Part shown: piece by piece, positions 1 through 6,328 of the stretch
How positions within the stretch are numbered: the first letter of the stretch is position 1
How the letters are laid out: each line of letters starts with the position of its first letter
Assembly (NCBI GenBank): GCA_017999135.1
Contig: JAGOBT010000095.1
Span: 1-9,031, forward strand
Origin: Burkholderiaceae bacterium
Lineage (GTDB): Bacteria > Pseudomonadota > Gammaproteobacteria > Burkholderiales > Burkholderiaceae_C
Length of the DNA stretch: 9,031 nt
Reading direction: 5' to 3'
Program-made: the position numbers and the translations under genes
The notes under the pieces: generated by a model
Database searches by the model: none
Told to the model about the DNA's origin: nothing
The model's input: only the letters and a program-made list of their open reading frames with translations

Positions 1-331
1 TGTGGCTGGTGACGGAGGGGGCCGGCGCCGCCGGATCGTCGGGCCACTGCACGCGCCACACCCAGGGCGTGGCCTCCAGCTGCACATACACCCGCTGCGG
101 GCCGTTCTGGAAGTGCCAGCAGCCGGCAGCATCGGCCTGGTAGTTGCGGGCGATGAAGGCCTTGAGCTTGTCGTGGTCGATGCGGCTGCCCTTGACCTGC
201 GGAAACGGCCCGGCGGCCTGGATGCGGTCGTCGCGCATGTACCAATCGCCGCGCGCGTCCAGCGCCAGCCAGCCGTGGCAATGCGGCACGTTGGGCCATT
301 TCTTCAGCGCGGCCTTGACGATGTCATCCAT
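1..331 (-). CDS. Conserved protein of unknown function, N-terminal 110 residues (3' end outside window)
   Basis: The reading frame starts at the ATG at 331 and runs off the left edge still open. The start is supported by a GGAG Shine-Dalgarno sequence at 338-341 with 6 nt spacing. The visible N-terminus reads MDDIVKAALKKWPNVPHC and continues with GWLALDARGDWYMRDD and then FQNGPQRVYVQLE near residues 75-86. It is rich in Trp and aromatic residues and shows no signal peptide or membrane helix, so it is probably a small cytoplasmic protein. I recognise the pattern as a conserved Burkholderiales protein carried under a DUF label (I believe in the DUF2944/2946 range, number unverified). I know no function for it. 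It lies 21 nt downstream of the YheT-type hydrolase and is probably the last visible member of the purU transcript. The gene is certain; its role is unknown. Confidence 0.85.
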   Translation of the reverse strand, partial: MDDIVKAALKKWPNVPHCHGWLALDARGDWYMRDDRIQAAGPFPQVKGSRIDHDKLKAFIARNYQADAAGCWHFQNGPQRVYVQLEATPWVWRVQWPDDPAAPAPSVTSH

Positions 332-352
332 GGGGGTCTCCGGTGGCGGGTT

Positions 353-1324
353 TCAGCGGTGTTGCTGCAGCCAGCCTGCCACGGCTTGCGGCAGCGCGTG
401 CACATGGCCCGGAAATCGCCCTTGCGGGAAGCCCACGTGGCCGCCATGCGGCGGCTGCCACAGCTGCACCCAGCGGCCCACCTCGCCGGCGCGTGGCAGG
501 CTGGCAGCGGGCACGAAGGGGTCGTTCAGCGCGTTGATCACCAGCGCCGGGATGCGGATGCGCGCCAGGTGCGGCTTGGCCGAGGCGCGCGCCCAGTAGT
601 CTTCGGTGTCGCGGAAGCCGTGCAGCGGCGCAGTGAACAGGTTGTCGAACTGGTACAGATCACGCGCGGCCAGCAGCGCCTCGCGGCTGAACAGCCCCGG
701 GTGCTGGGCCAGCTTGGCCAGGGCCTTGGGCTTCATCGTGCGCAGGAACATGCGGGTGTACACCTGCCGGTTGAAGCCGCGGCCGATGGCCCGGCCGCTG
801 GCTGCCAGATCGACCGGCGAGCACACCGCCACCACCGCGCTGGCCACCACGGTGGCGCTGTCGCCGGCCTCCTGCGCCCAGCGCAGCAGCGCATTGCCGC
901 CCAGCGAGATGCCCACCGCCTGCAGCGGCCCGGCGCTGCGCAGCCGCAGCCGGCCCAGGATCCAGCCGATCTCCTCGAAATCACCCGAGTGGTAGGCGCG
1001 CGGCCCCAGGTTCAGCGGGCCCGAGCAGCCGCGGAAGTGCGGCACCGCCAGCGCCACGCCCGCCGCGGCCGCCCAATGGGCGAAGGCGCGCGCGTAGTGG
1101 CTGGCCGACGAGCCTTCCAGCCCGTGGAACAGCACCAGCAACGGCGCGCCGGCCGGTGCATCCTGGAAATCGACCTCGATGAAATCGGCGTCGGGCGTGG
1201 CCCAGCGCTCGCGGCGCCAGCGCGGCGGCGCCGCCGGTTCGGGCGCATGGCGCGCCAGCTTGGCGGCCCAGATGGTCTGCGCGTGGCCGCCGGGCAGCCA
1301 CCACGGCGCACGAAACGCCTGCAT
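353..1324 (-). CDS. YheT-type alpha/beta hydrolase (hydrolase family UPF0017/ABHD1-like)
   Basis: This is a 323-aa alpha/beta-fold hydrolase. The N-terminal PGGHAQTIW (residues 11-19) matches the GGHxQT signature of the YheT/ABHD1-3 family. FHGLEGSSASHY (66-77) is the oxyanion-side loop. GISLGGN (138-144) is the nucleophile elbow with Ser140. NDPF places Asp268, and HGGHVGF places His296, which completes a Ser-Asp-His triad. The length fits the family (about 320-340 aa). The in vivo substrate of bacterial YheT is not established; lipid-ester or carboxylesterase activity is inferred from relatives. The frame stays open upstream to about 1567, but that extension is antisense-like Ala/Arg-rich sequence over the preceding gene. 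The ATG at 1324 gives the family N-terminus and sits 13 nt after the NTF2-like stop, so translation is probably coupled, because no good Shine-Dalgarno is seen. No membrane segment is visible. Confidence 0.93.
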   Translation of the reverse strand: MQAFRAPWWLPGGHAQTIWAAKLARHAPEPAAPPRWRRERWATPDADFIEVDFQDAPAGAPLLVLFHGLEGSSASHYARAFAHWAAAAGVALAVPHFRGCSGPLNLGPRAYHSGDFEEIGWILGRLRLRSAGPLQAVGISLGGNALLRWAQEAGDSATVVASAVVAVCSPVDLAASGRAIGRGFNRQVYTRMFLRTMKPKALAKLAQHPGLFSREALLAARDLYQFDNLFTAPLHGFRDTEDYWARASAKPHLARIRIPALVINALNDPFVPAASLPRAGEVGRWVQLWQPPHGGHVGFPQGRFPGHVHALPQAVAGWLQQHR

Positions 1325-1337
1325 GCGGATCAGCGGA

Positions 1338-1790
1338 TCAGTGCAGCACCGACGGTGCTTCCACGATCTCGGGCGTCTCCTGGGCGGTGCCGGGGCTGGC
1401 ATGGTGGGCCACCATGCGCCAGCCCTGGGCCGTCTTGATGTAGACGTTGGTGGCCACCACGAAGCCGGTGCGGGTGCCGCCTTCGCCGTGCAGCTCGATG
1501 CGCTCGACCAGGTTGTGCACCGCGCTGTCGAGCGTGTGCACCCGGCGCACCCGCTCGGGCTGGGCATGGATGCGACCGCTGGCGGCGAACACCGCCTCGA
1601 ATGCCACCCGCACCGCCTGCGGCCCCACCACCCGCGGCCCGCCGGGGTGCACGCAGAACACCTCGTCGTCGTCGGCCCACAGCGCCATCAGCTTGTCGAG
1701 ATCGGCCTCGCGCAGGGCTTCGTAGAACTGCGCCTCGACGTCGTCGGGTGATGCCATCAGGTGGGCGGTCTGGGGTGTGGGGATGGGCAT
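1338..1790 (-). CDS. NTF2/SnoaL-like small protein (nuclear transport factor 2 family)
   Basis: This is a 150-aa protein with the NTF2-like alpha+beta cone pattern. An N-terminal helix (VEAQFYEALREADLDKLMALW, about 18-38) is followed by CVHPGG (46-51), a G-rich turn, and C-terminal strands ending ATNVYIKTAQGWRMVAHHAS (about 113-132). CVHPGG and the closing GWRMVAHH are typical of the SnoaL_3/DUF4440-like subgroup found as single-domain proteins in proteobacteria. Such proteins bind small ligands or act as isomerases or hydrolases, and no specific reaction can be assigned here. The ATG at 1790 lies 7 nt past the purU stop. A second in-frame ATG at 1757 (Met12) begins the recognisable domain and is a plausible alternative, since neither site has a strong Shine-Dalgarno. 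It sits between purU and the YheT-type hydrolase, 13 nt from the latter. Confidence 0.88.
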   Translation of the reverse strand: MPIPTPQTAHLMASPDDVEAQFYEALREADLDKLMALWADDDEVFCVHPGGPRVVGPQAVRVAFEAVFAASGRIHAQPERVRRVHTLDSAVHNLVERIELHGEGGTRTGFVVATNVYIKTAQGWRMVAHHASPGTAQETPEIVEAPSVLH

Positions 1791-1797
1791 GGCGGGC

Positions 1798-2682
1798 TCA
1801 GCGGAAGATCACCGACTTGTGGCCGTTCATCAGCACGCGGCGCTCCACATGCCAGCGCACTGCGCGGGCCAGCACCACGCATTCCACGTCGCGGCCCACG
1901 GCGGTGATCTGCTCGGCCGACATGGCGTGATCGACCCGCTCCACGTCCTGCTCGATGATCGGGCCCTCGTCCAGGTCGGCGGTGACGTAATGCGCCGTGG
2001 CGCCGATCAGCTTCACGCCACGCGCATGGGCCTGGAAGTACGGCTTGGCGCCCTTGAAGCTGGGCAGGAAGCTGTGGTGGATGTTGATCGCCCGGCCCTT
2101 CAGTGCGGCGCAGAACTCGGGGCTCAGGATCTGCATGTAGCGCGCCAGCACCACCAGGTCGATGGCCTCGCGGTCGATGATGGATTCGATCTGCTGCTCT
2201 TGCGCGCGCTTGGTGGCGGCATCGGCCCCGGTGGGCAGCGGCAGGTGGTGGAACGGGATGCCGTAGCTGTCGGCCAGCGCGGCGTAGGTGGGGTGGTTGC
2301 TGACGATGGCCGGGATGTCGACCGCCAGCTGCCCGCTCTTCCAGCGGAACAGCAGGTCGTTCAGGCAGTGGCCGTGGGTGCTCACCATCAGAAGCAGGCG
2401 CGGGCGCTGCGCCACGGCATGGAAGCGTGCATCCATTCCGTGTTGCGTGCGTACATGGCTGAACAGGTTCTCCAGCATGGCCGTGTCGGCCAGGTGCGGG
2501 GGCGCCTCGAAATGCACCCGCATGAAGAACAGACCCGTGGCATCCTCGCCCTGCACGTCGCCGAACTGCTGTGAATCGATGATGTTGCAGCCGGCCTGGT
2601 ACAGCAGGCCGGAAACGGCATACACGATGCCGGTGGTGTCCCGGCATGCCAGGGTGAGGATGAATTCTTTCGGTCGCGGCAT
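1798..2682 (-). CDS. purU: Formyltetrahydrofolate deformylase PurU
   Basis: PurU hydrolyses 10-formyltetrahydrofolate to formate and tetrahydrofolate in the cytoplasm. It balances the one-carbon pool and supplies formate to PurT for purine synthesis. The 294-aa protein has an N-terminal ACT-like domain (about 5-85; LACRDTTGIVYAVSG, then QFGD and the FFMRVHF strand) and a C-terminal formyl-transferase domain (about 95-290). The catalytic signature is complete: INIHHSFLPSFKGAKPY (199-215) gives Asn200 and His202, and HYVTADLDEGPI gives Asp238, equivalent to the Asn-His-Asp triad of PurN-type enzymes. The C-terminus VLMNGHKSVIFR is typical of the family, and the length is normal. The ATG at 2682 is the family start. 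The upstream extension of the frame is not conserved-looking and overlaps the divergent sigma gene. No Shine-Dalgarno precedes the ATG; a TACAAT hexamer lies 8 nt upstream. purU leads a probable four-gene transcript. Confidence 0.97.
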   Translation of the reverse strand: MPRPKEFILTLACRDTTGIVYAVSGLLYQAGCNIIDSQQFGDVQGEDATGLFFMRVHFEAPPHLADTAMLENLFSHVRTQHGMDARFHAVAQRPRLLLMVSTHGHCLNDLLFRWKSGQLAVDIPAIVSNHPTYAALADSYGIPFHHLPLPTGADAATKRAQEQQIESIIDREAIDLVVLARYMQILSPEFCAALKGRAINIHHSFLPSFKGAKPYFQAHARGVKLIGATAHYVTADLDEGPIIEQDVERVDHAMSAEQITAVGRDVECVVLARAVRWHVERRVLMNGHKSVIFR

Positions 2683-2760
2683 GGCCGCGGATTGTAGGCA
2701 GCACCCCCAGAACCCCCCGCCCCTGGCGCAGCGAGACACAGCAGACAAGGCCCGACCCCG
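2683..2760. other. Divergent intergenic region between purU and the ECF sigma gene
   Basis: These 78 bp must hold the promoters for both the purU transcript (leftward) and the sigma/anti-sigma transcript (rightward). Apart from the TACAAT on the minus strand, the plus strand shows GAACC at 2710-2714 followed about 17 nt later by CGAGA. This loosely resembles an ECF-type -35 (AAC core) and -10 but is too weak to call. AAGG at 2747-2750 is a modest ribosome binding site 10 nt before the sigma ATG. Confidence 0.5.
2691..2696 (-). promoter_or_regulatory. Candidate -10 box of purU promoter (TACAAT), implying a leaderless or nearly leaderless mRNA
   Basis: On the minus strand TACAAT matches the sigma-70 -10 consensus TATAAT at five of six positions and is an AT-rich island in very GC-rich DNA. 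It ends 8 nt before the purU ATG, so transcription would begin within about 1-2 nt of the start codon. No purine-rich ribosome binding site lies between. No convincing -35 hexamer is seen at 16-18 nt spacing; that region is G-rich. This is an inference from position and composition only. Confidence 0.4.
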
Positions 2761-3402
2761 ATGAAAACACCGCAGATCGACTGGACGGCCCGCAGCCACG
2801 AGCTGGCGCAGCAGCTTGCCCGCAGCGCACTGGGCGACCGCGCCGCCTTCCGCCGCGTCTACGAGCTGAGCAGCGGCCACCTGTTCGCGGTGATCCTGCG
2901 CATCCAGCGCGACCGCGACCTGGCCGAAGACCTGCTGCAGGAGGTGTACGTCAACGCCTGGAAGGCCGCCGGCAGCTTCGACGCCCAGCGCGCCCAGCCG
3001 CTGACCTGGCTGACCCACATCGCCCGCAACAAGGCCATCGACAGCCTGCGCCGCGCGCAGGCCCAGCCACAGACCGAATCGCTGCATGCCGACGATGACG
3101 ACGACGACCGGCCCAGCGCCGCCGAGCGCCTGGCCGACGACGCCCCCGGCCCGGCCGCGCTGCTGGAACGCGCCAGTGACGCCCGCCAGCTGGGCCACTG
3201 CATGGAGGGGCTGAGCGCCCAGCAGCGCCAGAGCGTGGCGCTGGCCTTCTTCGATGGCCTGTCGCACGCCGAGGTGGCCGACCAGCTGCACCAGCCCCTG
3301 GGCACAGTGAAGAGCTGGGTGCGCCGCGCGCTGATGACACTCAAGACCTGCCTGGAACGGGCCGCCCAGCGCGATGCGGGCAACGGCCCCTTGGGGATCT
3401 GA
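2761..3402 (+). CDS. ECF-family RNA polymerase sigma factor (SigK/RskA-partner type)
   Basis: This is a 213-aa group 4 sigma factor that would direct RNA polymerase to a small regulon when released from its anti-sigma factor. Region 2 spans about 24-97: FRRVYELSSGHLFAVILRI, then DLAEDLLQEVYVNAW (the DxxQEVF-type core-binding signature), then TWLTHIARNKAIDSLRR. Region 4 spans about 145-197: LSAQQRQSVALAFFDGLSHAEVADQL is followed by the helix-turn-helix GTVKSWVRRALMTLK. The linker (about 98-140) is long and acidic, with six consecutive Asp residues at 111-116. There is no C-terminal SnoaL or other extension. The start has an AAGG 10 nt upstream. The anti-sigma gene follows after 1 nt, the usual arrangement for autoregulated ECF pairs. 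By partner type it falls near the SigK/RskA-controlled group; the exact ECF subgroup is not assigned. Confidence 0.95.
   Translation: MKTPQIDWTARSHELAQQLARSALGDRAAFRRVYELSSGHLFAVILRIQRDRDLAEDLLQEVYVNAWKAAGSFDAQRAQPLTWLTHIARNKAIDSLRRAQAQPQTESLHADDDDDDRPSAAERLADDAPGPAALLERASDARQLGHCMEGLSAQQRQSVALAFFDGLSHAEVADQLHQPLGTVKSWVRRALMTLKTCLERAAQRDAGNGPLGI
3091..3108 (+). repeat. Short GAC/GAT codon run encoding six aspartates in the sigma linker
   Basis: Six Asp codons (GAC GAT and four GAC) encode residues 111-116 of the ECF sigma factor, between regions 2 and 4. The tract is a short trinucleotide repeat that could vary in length by slippage without shifting the frame. It lies in the flexible linker, where a change in length would be tolerated. 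Confidence 0.7.
3393..3397 (+). promoter_or_regulatory. Ribosome binding site fixing the anti-sigma start
   Basis: GGGGA lies inside the last codons of the sigma gene, 6 nt before the ATG at 3404. It favours 3404 over the in-frame ATG at 3374, which would add ten residues, overlap the sigma gene by 29 nt and has no comparable site. Placement at the sigma stop codon suggests translational coupling of the pair. Confidence 0.65.
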
Positions 3403-3403
3403 C

Positions 3404-4117
3404 ATGGATTACGCCAACAAGACACTGGCCGACGCCCTGGCGGCGCAGTACGTGGCCGGCACGCTGCGCGGCGCCGCCCGGCGCCGCTTCGAAGCCCTGC
3501 TGCCCGGCCACCCGGCGCTGCGCACCGCGGTGGCCGACTGGCAGGCCCGGCTGATGCCGCTGACCGCGGTGGTCGTCGAGCAGGCCCCGCCAGCGCACAC
3601 CTGGGAGCGCATCGCCCACCGGCTGTGGCCCGAGCCCGCGGCAGCCGCCGCAACGCCACCGTTGCCCTGGTGGCGCGGCCTGGCGTTCTGGCGCGGGCTG
3701 TCGGGCGTGGCCACCGTGGCCGCCCTGGCGCTGGGCCTGCTGCTGACCCAGCCCGGCCCCAGCGCACCGCCGGTGATGGTGGTGCTGCAACCCACCGGCA
3801 ATGCGGCGGGCATCGGCGGCAGCGTGGTGGCCAGCTTCAGTGCCGACGGCCGTGCCGCGGTGGCCCGGCCGGTGCAGCCGGTGGCGGTGCAGAGCGACCG
3901 CACGCTGCAGCTGTGGTGGGCCACGGCCACCGGCAAGCCGCAATCGCTGGGCCTGATCCGCGCCGACGGCGTGACCGTGCTGCGGCCGGGCGCCCTGCCC
4001 GGCGGGCTGCAGGGCAGCGCGCTGGACCACATGGCCGTCAGCGTGGAGCCGCCAGGCGGCTCGCCCACCGGCCAGCCCACCGGCCCGGTGGTGTTCTACG
4101 GCAAGCTGGTGCCCTGA
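3404..4117 (+). CDS. RskA-type membrane anti-sigma factor, cysteine-free
   Basis: This 237-aa protein probably binds the upstream ECF sigma factor and holds it at the inner membrane. The N-terminal 75 residues (QYVAGTLRGAARRRFEALL, then LRTAVADWQARLMPL) are the cytoplasmic sigma-binding part. One membrane helix follows at about 98-115 (GLSGVATVAALALGLLL), preceded by WWRGLAFWRG. The remaining ~120 residues form the periplasmic RskA domain, recognised by LQLWWATATGKPQSLGLI (168-185) and the terminal VSVEPPGGSPTGQPTGPVVFYGKL. There is no cysteine anywhere in the protein, so the zinc-binding HxxxCxxC motif of ZAS-type anti-sigmas is absent. RskA proteins are typically non-zinc and are inactivated by regulated proteolysis; the signal sensed here is unknown. 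The gene starts 1 nt after the sigma stop, and its last 22 bp overlap the convergent kinase gene. Confidence 0.93.
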   Translation: MDYANKTLADALAAQYVAGTLRGAARRRFEALLPGHPALRTAVADWQARLMPLTAVVVEQAPPAHTWERIAHRLWPEPAAAAATPPLPWWRGLAFWRGLSGVATVAALALGLLLTQPGPSAPPVMVVLQPTGNAAGIGGSVVASFSADGRAAVARPVQPVAVQSDRTLQLWWATATGKPQSLGLIRADGVTVLRPGALPGGLQGSALDHMAVSVEPPGGSPTGQPTGPVVFYGKLVP

Positions 4118-6000
4118 CCGGCTGGCGCCGGCTCGGCCGGCGCCAGCGTCGGCAGCGTCACGCTGAAGCAGCTGCCCTCGCCGGGCGTGCTCTGCACCGT
4201 GATCTGGCCACCCATCAGCCGCACCAGGTGGTGGGTGACGGCCAGCCCGATGCCGGTGCCCTCCACCGGCCCGCGGGCCTGGCCCAGGCGGTTGAAGGGC
4301 TGAAACAGCTGGGCGCAATCCTCGGCGCTGAGGCCCAGGCCGGTGTCATGCACCTGCACCACGGCCCGGGCGCCGTCGGCCTGCAGTTGCACCAGCACGC
4401 GGCCGCCGGGCCGGTTGTACTTGATGGCATTGCTCAGCAGGTTGATCAGCACCTGGCGCAGGCGGGTGCGGTCGGCCCAGGCCACCACGCCCGCACCGAC
4501 GCAGGCCAGGGCCACGTCATGCCGGCTGGCAGCGGCCTGCACCAGCGCCAGCACGTCGTCGGCCAGCGGACGCAGGTCCAGCCGCTCGGGCGCCAGCGGC
4601 ACGCGGCCGGCCTCGATGCTGGTGAGATCGAGCAGATCGTCGATCATCGCCAGCAGGTGCTCGCCGGCCTGGCGGATCAGCGCCAGCCGGCGGCGCTGCC
4701 CGTCGGCCAGGGGTGCGTCGGCATCCAGGTCCATCAGCTGCGCAAAGCCCAGCACCGCGTTCAGCGGGGTGCGCAGCTCATGGCTCATGCGCGACAGGAA
4801 CTCGGTCTTGGCCAGGTTGGCCGCTTCGGCCAGGCGCTGGCGGTGCTCGGCACGCGCCAGCGCGTGCCACTCGGTCAGGTCTTCGAAGTAGCCGTGCCAC
4901 AGCACTTGGCCATCGGGTTCGCGCTGGGGCGTGGCACTGCCGCGGATCCAGCGCAGCGCGCCGTCAGGCCGGCGCACCTGGAACTCCTGCACCCAGGGCA
5001 TCAAGGCGGCCCCCGACGCGTCGATGCTGGCCATCACGGCAGCACGCTGGTCCAGGTCGACCCGGCGCAGCAGCTGCGTGGCATCGGCCGCCAGCGCGGC
5101 CGGGTGCACGCCGAACAGCGCCACGCAGCGCTCGCTGATGTAGGGAAAGCGGCCGAAGCCGTCGTCGTCGCGCTGGAACTGGAACAGCGCGCCGGGCACA
5201 TGCGCGGCGATCTTGCCCAGCCGCTCGGTGGCGGCGCTGGCAGCCGCCTCGGCCTGCCGCTGCGCGGTGACATCGGACTGCACACCCACCATGCGCAACG
5301 GCGTGCCGTCGGCCGTCCATTCGACGATGCGGCCCCGCTCCTGCAGCCAGCGCCAGGTGCCGTCGGCCGCGCGGGCCCGGTAGTTGTGGGTGTAGTGGTC
5401 GACCTGGCCGGCCGCATGGCGCAGATAGGCCTGGTGGTTGGCGTCGCGGTCATCGGGGTGGATCAGCGCGTCCCAGTCCTGCTGGCTGCGGCGGCCGGCA
5501 TCGCGCGGGTAGCCCAGCTGCTCGAAGCCTTCGTCGATGTCACCGAGCCGGTCACTGGGGATGTGCCATTCCCAGACGAAGGTGCCGGCGCCCCGCAACG
5601 CGGCCCGTACCAGGGCACCGCCACTGGCAGTGCCGGGCGTGTGACCGGCCTGGCGGGCAGTGCGGCTGCGCAGCAGCAGCGCGGCCACGGTGTCGGTGAC
5701 GGCGCCCAGCGCGGCGGCAGCCGGGCCCGCAGCCAGGTCAGCGCCTGGGTGCAGGCACAGGCGGCCCAGTTGCGTGCCCAGCCGCTGCAGTGGCAGGCAC
5801 AGGGTGCCGTCGTCGGCATGCCCAGGCTGCGCGCCGGGCGTGCCGTCCCACCAGACGCGCCGCCCGCAGGCCTCGGCCAGATCGGCCAGCAGGCTGCCGA
5901 CCGCATGGTCGGCGTCGTCGCGGTCCAGGTGCGCCAGCAGCGCCGCCTGGGCCAGCGCCTGCAACTGTGCGGCGGGGGGCAGCGCGGCGGCGGCCGTCAT
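4096..6000 (-). CDS. Cytoplasmic PAS-PAS sensor histidine kinase with GAF-like N-terminus
   Basis: This is a 634-aa sensor kinase of a two-component system. Residues about 10-112 look like a degenerate GAF domain (helix LLADLAEACG, strands CLPLQRLGTQLGRLCL, closing helix VTDTVAALLL). Two PAS_3-type domains follow at about 135-247 (WEWHIPSDR, HPDDRDAN, YRARAADGTWRWLQERG, VGVQSDVT) and 262-379 (FPYISERCVALFG, EFQVRRPDGALRWIRG, GYFEDLTE). The dimerisation helix carries the H-box MSHELRTPLN with His407. The ATPase domain has the N-box INLLSNAIKYN, G1 DTGLGLS (552-558), F-box LFQPFNRL and G2 GTGIGLAV (581-588), all intact. There is no transmembrane helix, signal peptide or receiver domain, so it should sense something in the cytosol. 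No response regulator gene is in the window. It starts 25 nt after the zf-CHCC stop without a strong Shine-Dalgarno. Its TAG stop lies inside the convergent anti-sigma gene. Confidence 0.95.
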   Translation of the reverse strand: MTAAAALPPAAQLQALAQAALLAHLDRDDADHAVGSLLADLAEACGRRVWWDGTPGAQPGHADDGTLCLPLQRLGTQLGRLCLHPGADLAAGPAAAALGAVTDTVAALLLRSRTARQAGHTPGTASGGALVRAALRGAGTFVWEWHIPSDRLGDIDEGFEQLGYPRDAGRRSQQDWDALIHPDDRDANHQAYLRHAAGQVDHYTHNYRARAADGTWRWLQERGRIVEWTADGTPLRMVGVQSDVTAQRQAEAAASAATERLGKIAAHVPGALFQFQRDDDGFGRFPYISERCVALFGVHPAALAADATQLLRRVDLDQRAAVMASIDASGAALMPWVQEFQVRRPDGALRWIRGSATPQREPDGQVLWHGYFEDLTEWHALARAEHRQRLAEAANLAKTEFLSRMSHELRTPLNAVLGFAQLMDLDADAPLADGQRRRLALIRQAGEHLLAMIDDLLDLTSIEAGRVPLAPERLDLRPLADDVLALVQAAASRHDVALACVGAGVVAWADRTRLRQVLINLLSNAIKYNRPGGRVLVQLQADGARAVVQVHDTGLGLSAEDCAQLFQPFNRLGQARGPVEGTGIGLAVTHHLVRLMGGQITVQSTPGEGSCFSVTLPTLAPAEPAPAGQGTSLP

Positions 6001-6025
6001 GGGCGCGTGCCGGGTGGCGGCAGCG

Positions 6026-6232
6026 TCAGTGCGCGTGCAGCTTCTCGCCAGCTTTCAGGCGGTAGACGGTGCCGCAGTAGGGGCACTTGCCTTCGCCGGT
6101 GGTGGCCACGTCGATGAACACCTTGGGGTGGGTGCTCCACAGCGCCATCTTGGGGTTGGGGCAGGCCACCACGCCGGGGCCCTGCACGTCCTGGGCGGTC
6201 ACTTCGACCACGGCGCTTGCTGCAGATGTCAT
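6026..6232 (-). CDS. zf-CHCC zinc-ribbon protein (NDUFS6-like domain)
   Basis: This is a 68-aa single-domain protein. The ligand pattern is Cys24 (ACPNPKMALW), His35 (STHPKVFIDV), Cys50 and Cys53 (KCPYCGTVYRL). C-x10-H-x14-C-x2-C matches the zf-CHCC family, the bacterial relatives of mitochondrial complex I subunit NDUFS6. It probably binds zinc. A role in complex I or iron-sulfur enzyme maturation is inferred from the mitochondrial relative and is not shown for bacteria here. The ATG at 6232 has a GAGGGA Shine-Dalgarno at 6239-6244. In Burkholderiales this gene commonly follows ilvE, as it does here, separated by a 128-nt spacer containing several hairpins. The downstream kinase begins 25 nt after its stop and may share its transcript. 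Confidence 0.93.
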   Translation of the reverse strand: MTSAASAVVEVTAQDVQGPGVVACPNPKMALWSTHPKVFIDVATTGEGKCPYCGTVYRLKAGEKLHAH

Positions 6233-6251
6233 GTCTTGTCCCTCTGGGACC

Positions 6252-6266
6252 GGTCGCGCAGCGACC
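6252..6266. repeat. Small perfect inverted repeat upstream of the zf-CHCC gene
   Basis: GGTCGC is separated by GCA from its reverse complement GCGACC (6-bp stem, 3-nt loop). It lies 8 nt upstream of the zf-CHCC Shine-Dalgarno on the minus strand, so it would fold in the 5' leader of that message or in the ilvE-zf intergenic RNA. No T-run follows on either strand. Confidence 0.55.
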
Positions 6267-6285
6267 AGGGGCGGTGTGGATCAGC

Positions 6286-6328
6286 GGGCGACGCCGGATC
6301 CGGGTTTCCCGGTCCGGTGGCGTCGCCC
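6286..6328. repeat. Long imperfect inverted repeat between ilvE and the zf-CHCC gene
   Basis: The outer arms GGGCGACGCC (6286-6295) and GGCGTCGCCC (6319-6328) are perfectly complementary over 10 bp. An inner stem pairs 6296-6304 with 6308-6315 apart from one bulged T at 6299, around a TTT loop, with GGT (6316-6318) bulged on the other side. This is a stable GC-rich hairpin of about 18 bp. It is downstream of ilvE on the minus strand, but no U-tract follows, so it does not look like a standard intrinsic terminator. It may protect the ilvE 3' end or be a dispersed intergenic repeat. Confidence 0.6.

Noticed and set aside
2..1438. 478-aa open frame on the plus strand opposite the YheT and NTF2-like genes
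   Set aside because: It is Arg/Ala/Gly/His-rich shadow sequence with no domain. The opposite strand carries recognisable proteins with intact catalytic motifs.
2709..2736. ECF-type autoregulatory promoter (GAACC about 17 nt before CGAGA) upstream of the sigma gene
   Set aside because: It has only a partial AAC core and a weak -10. Such matches arise by chance in GC-rich DNA without a comparative motif.
2683..3405. N-terminal extension of the purU frame to about 3405
   Set aside because: It is antisense to the ECF sigma gene. The canonical PurU N-terminus begins at the ATG at 2682.
3625..6117. 830-aa open frame on the plus strand opposite the histidine kinase
   Set aside because: Long antisense frames are expected from the strong GC bias at third positions. 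The composition is low-complexity His/Gln/Ala/Arg, and the kinase strand has all catalytic boxes.
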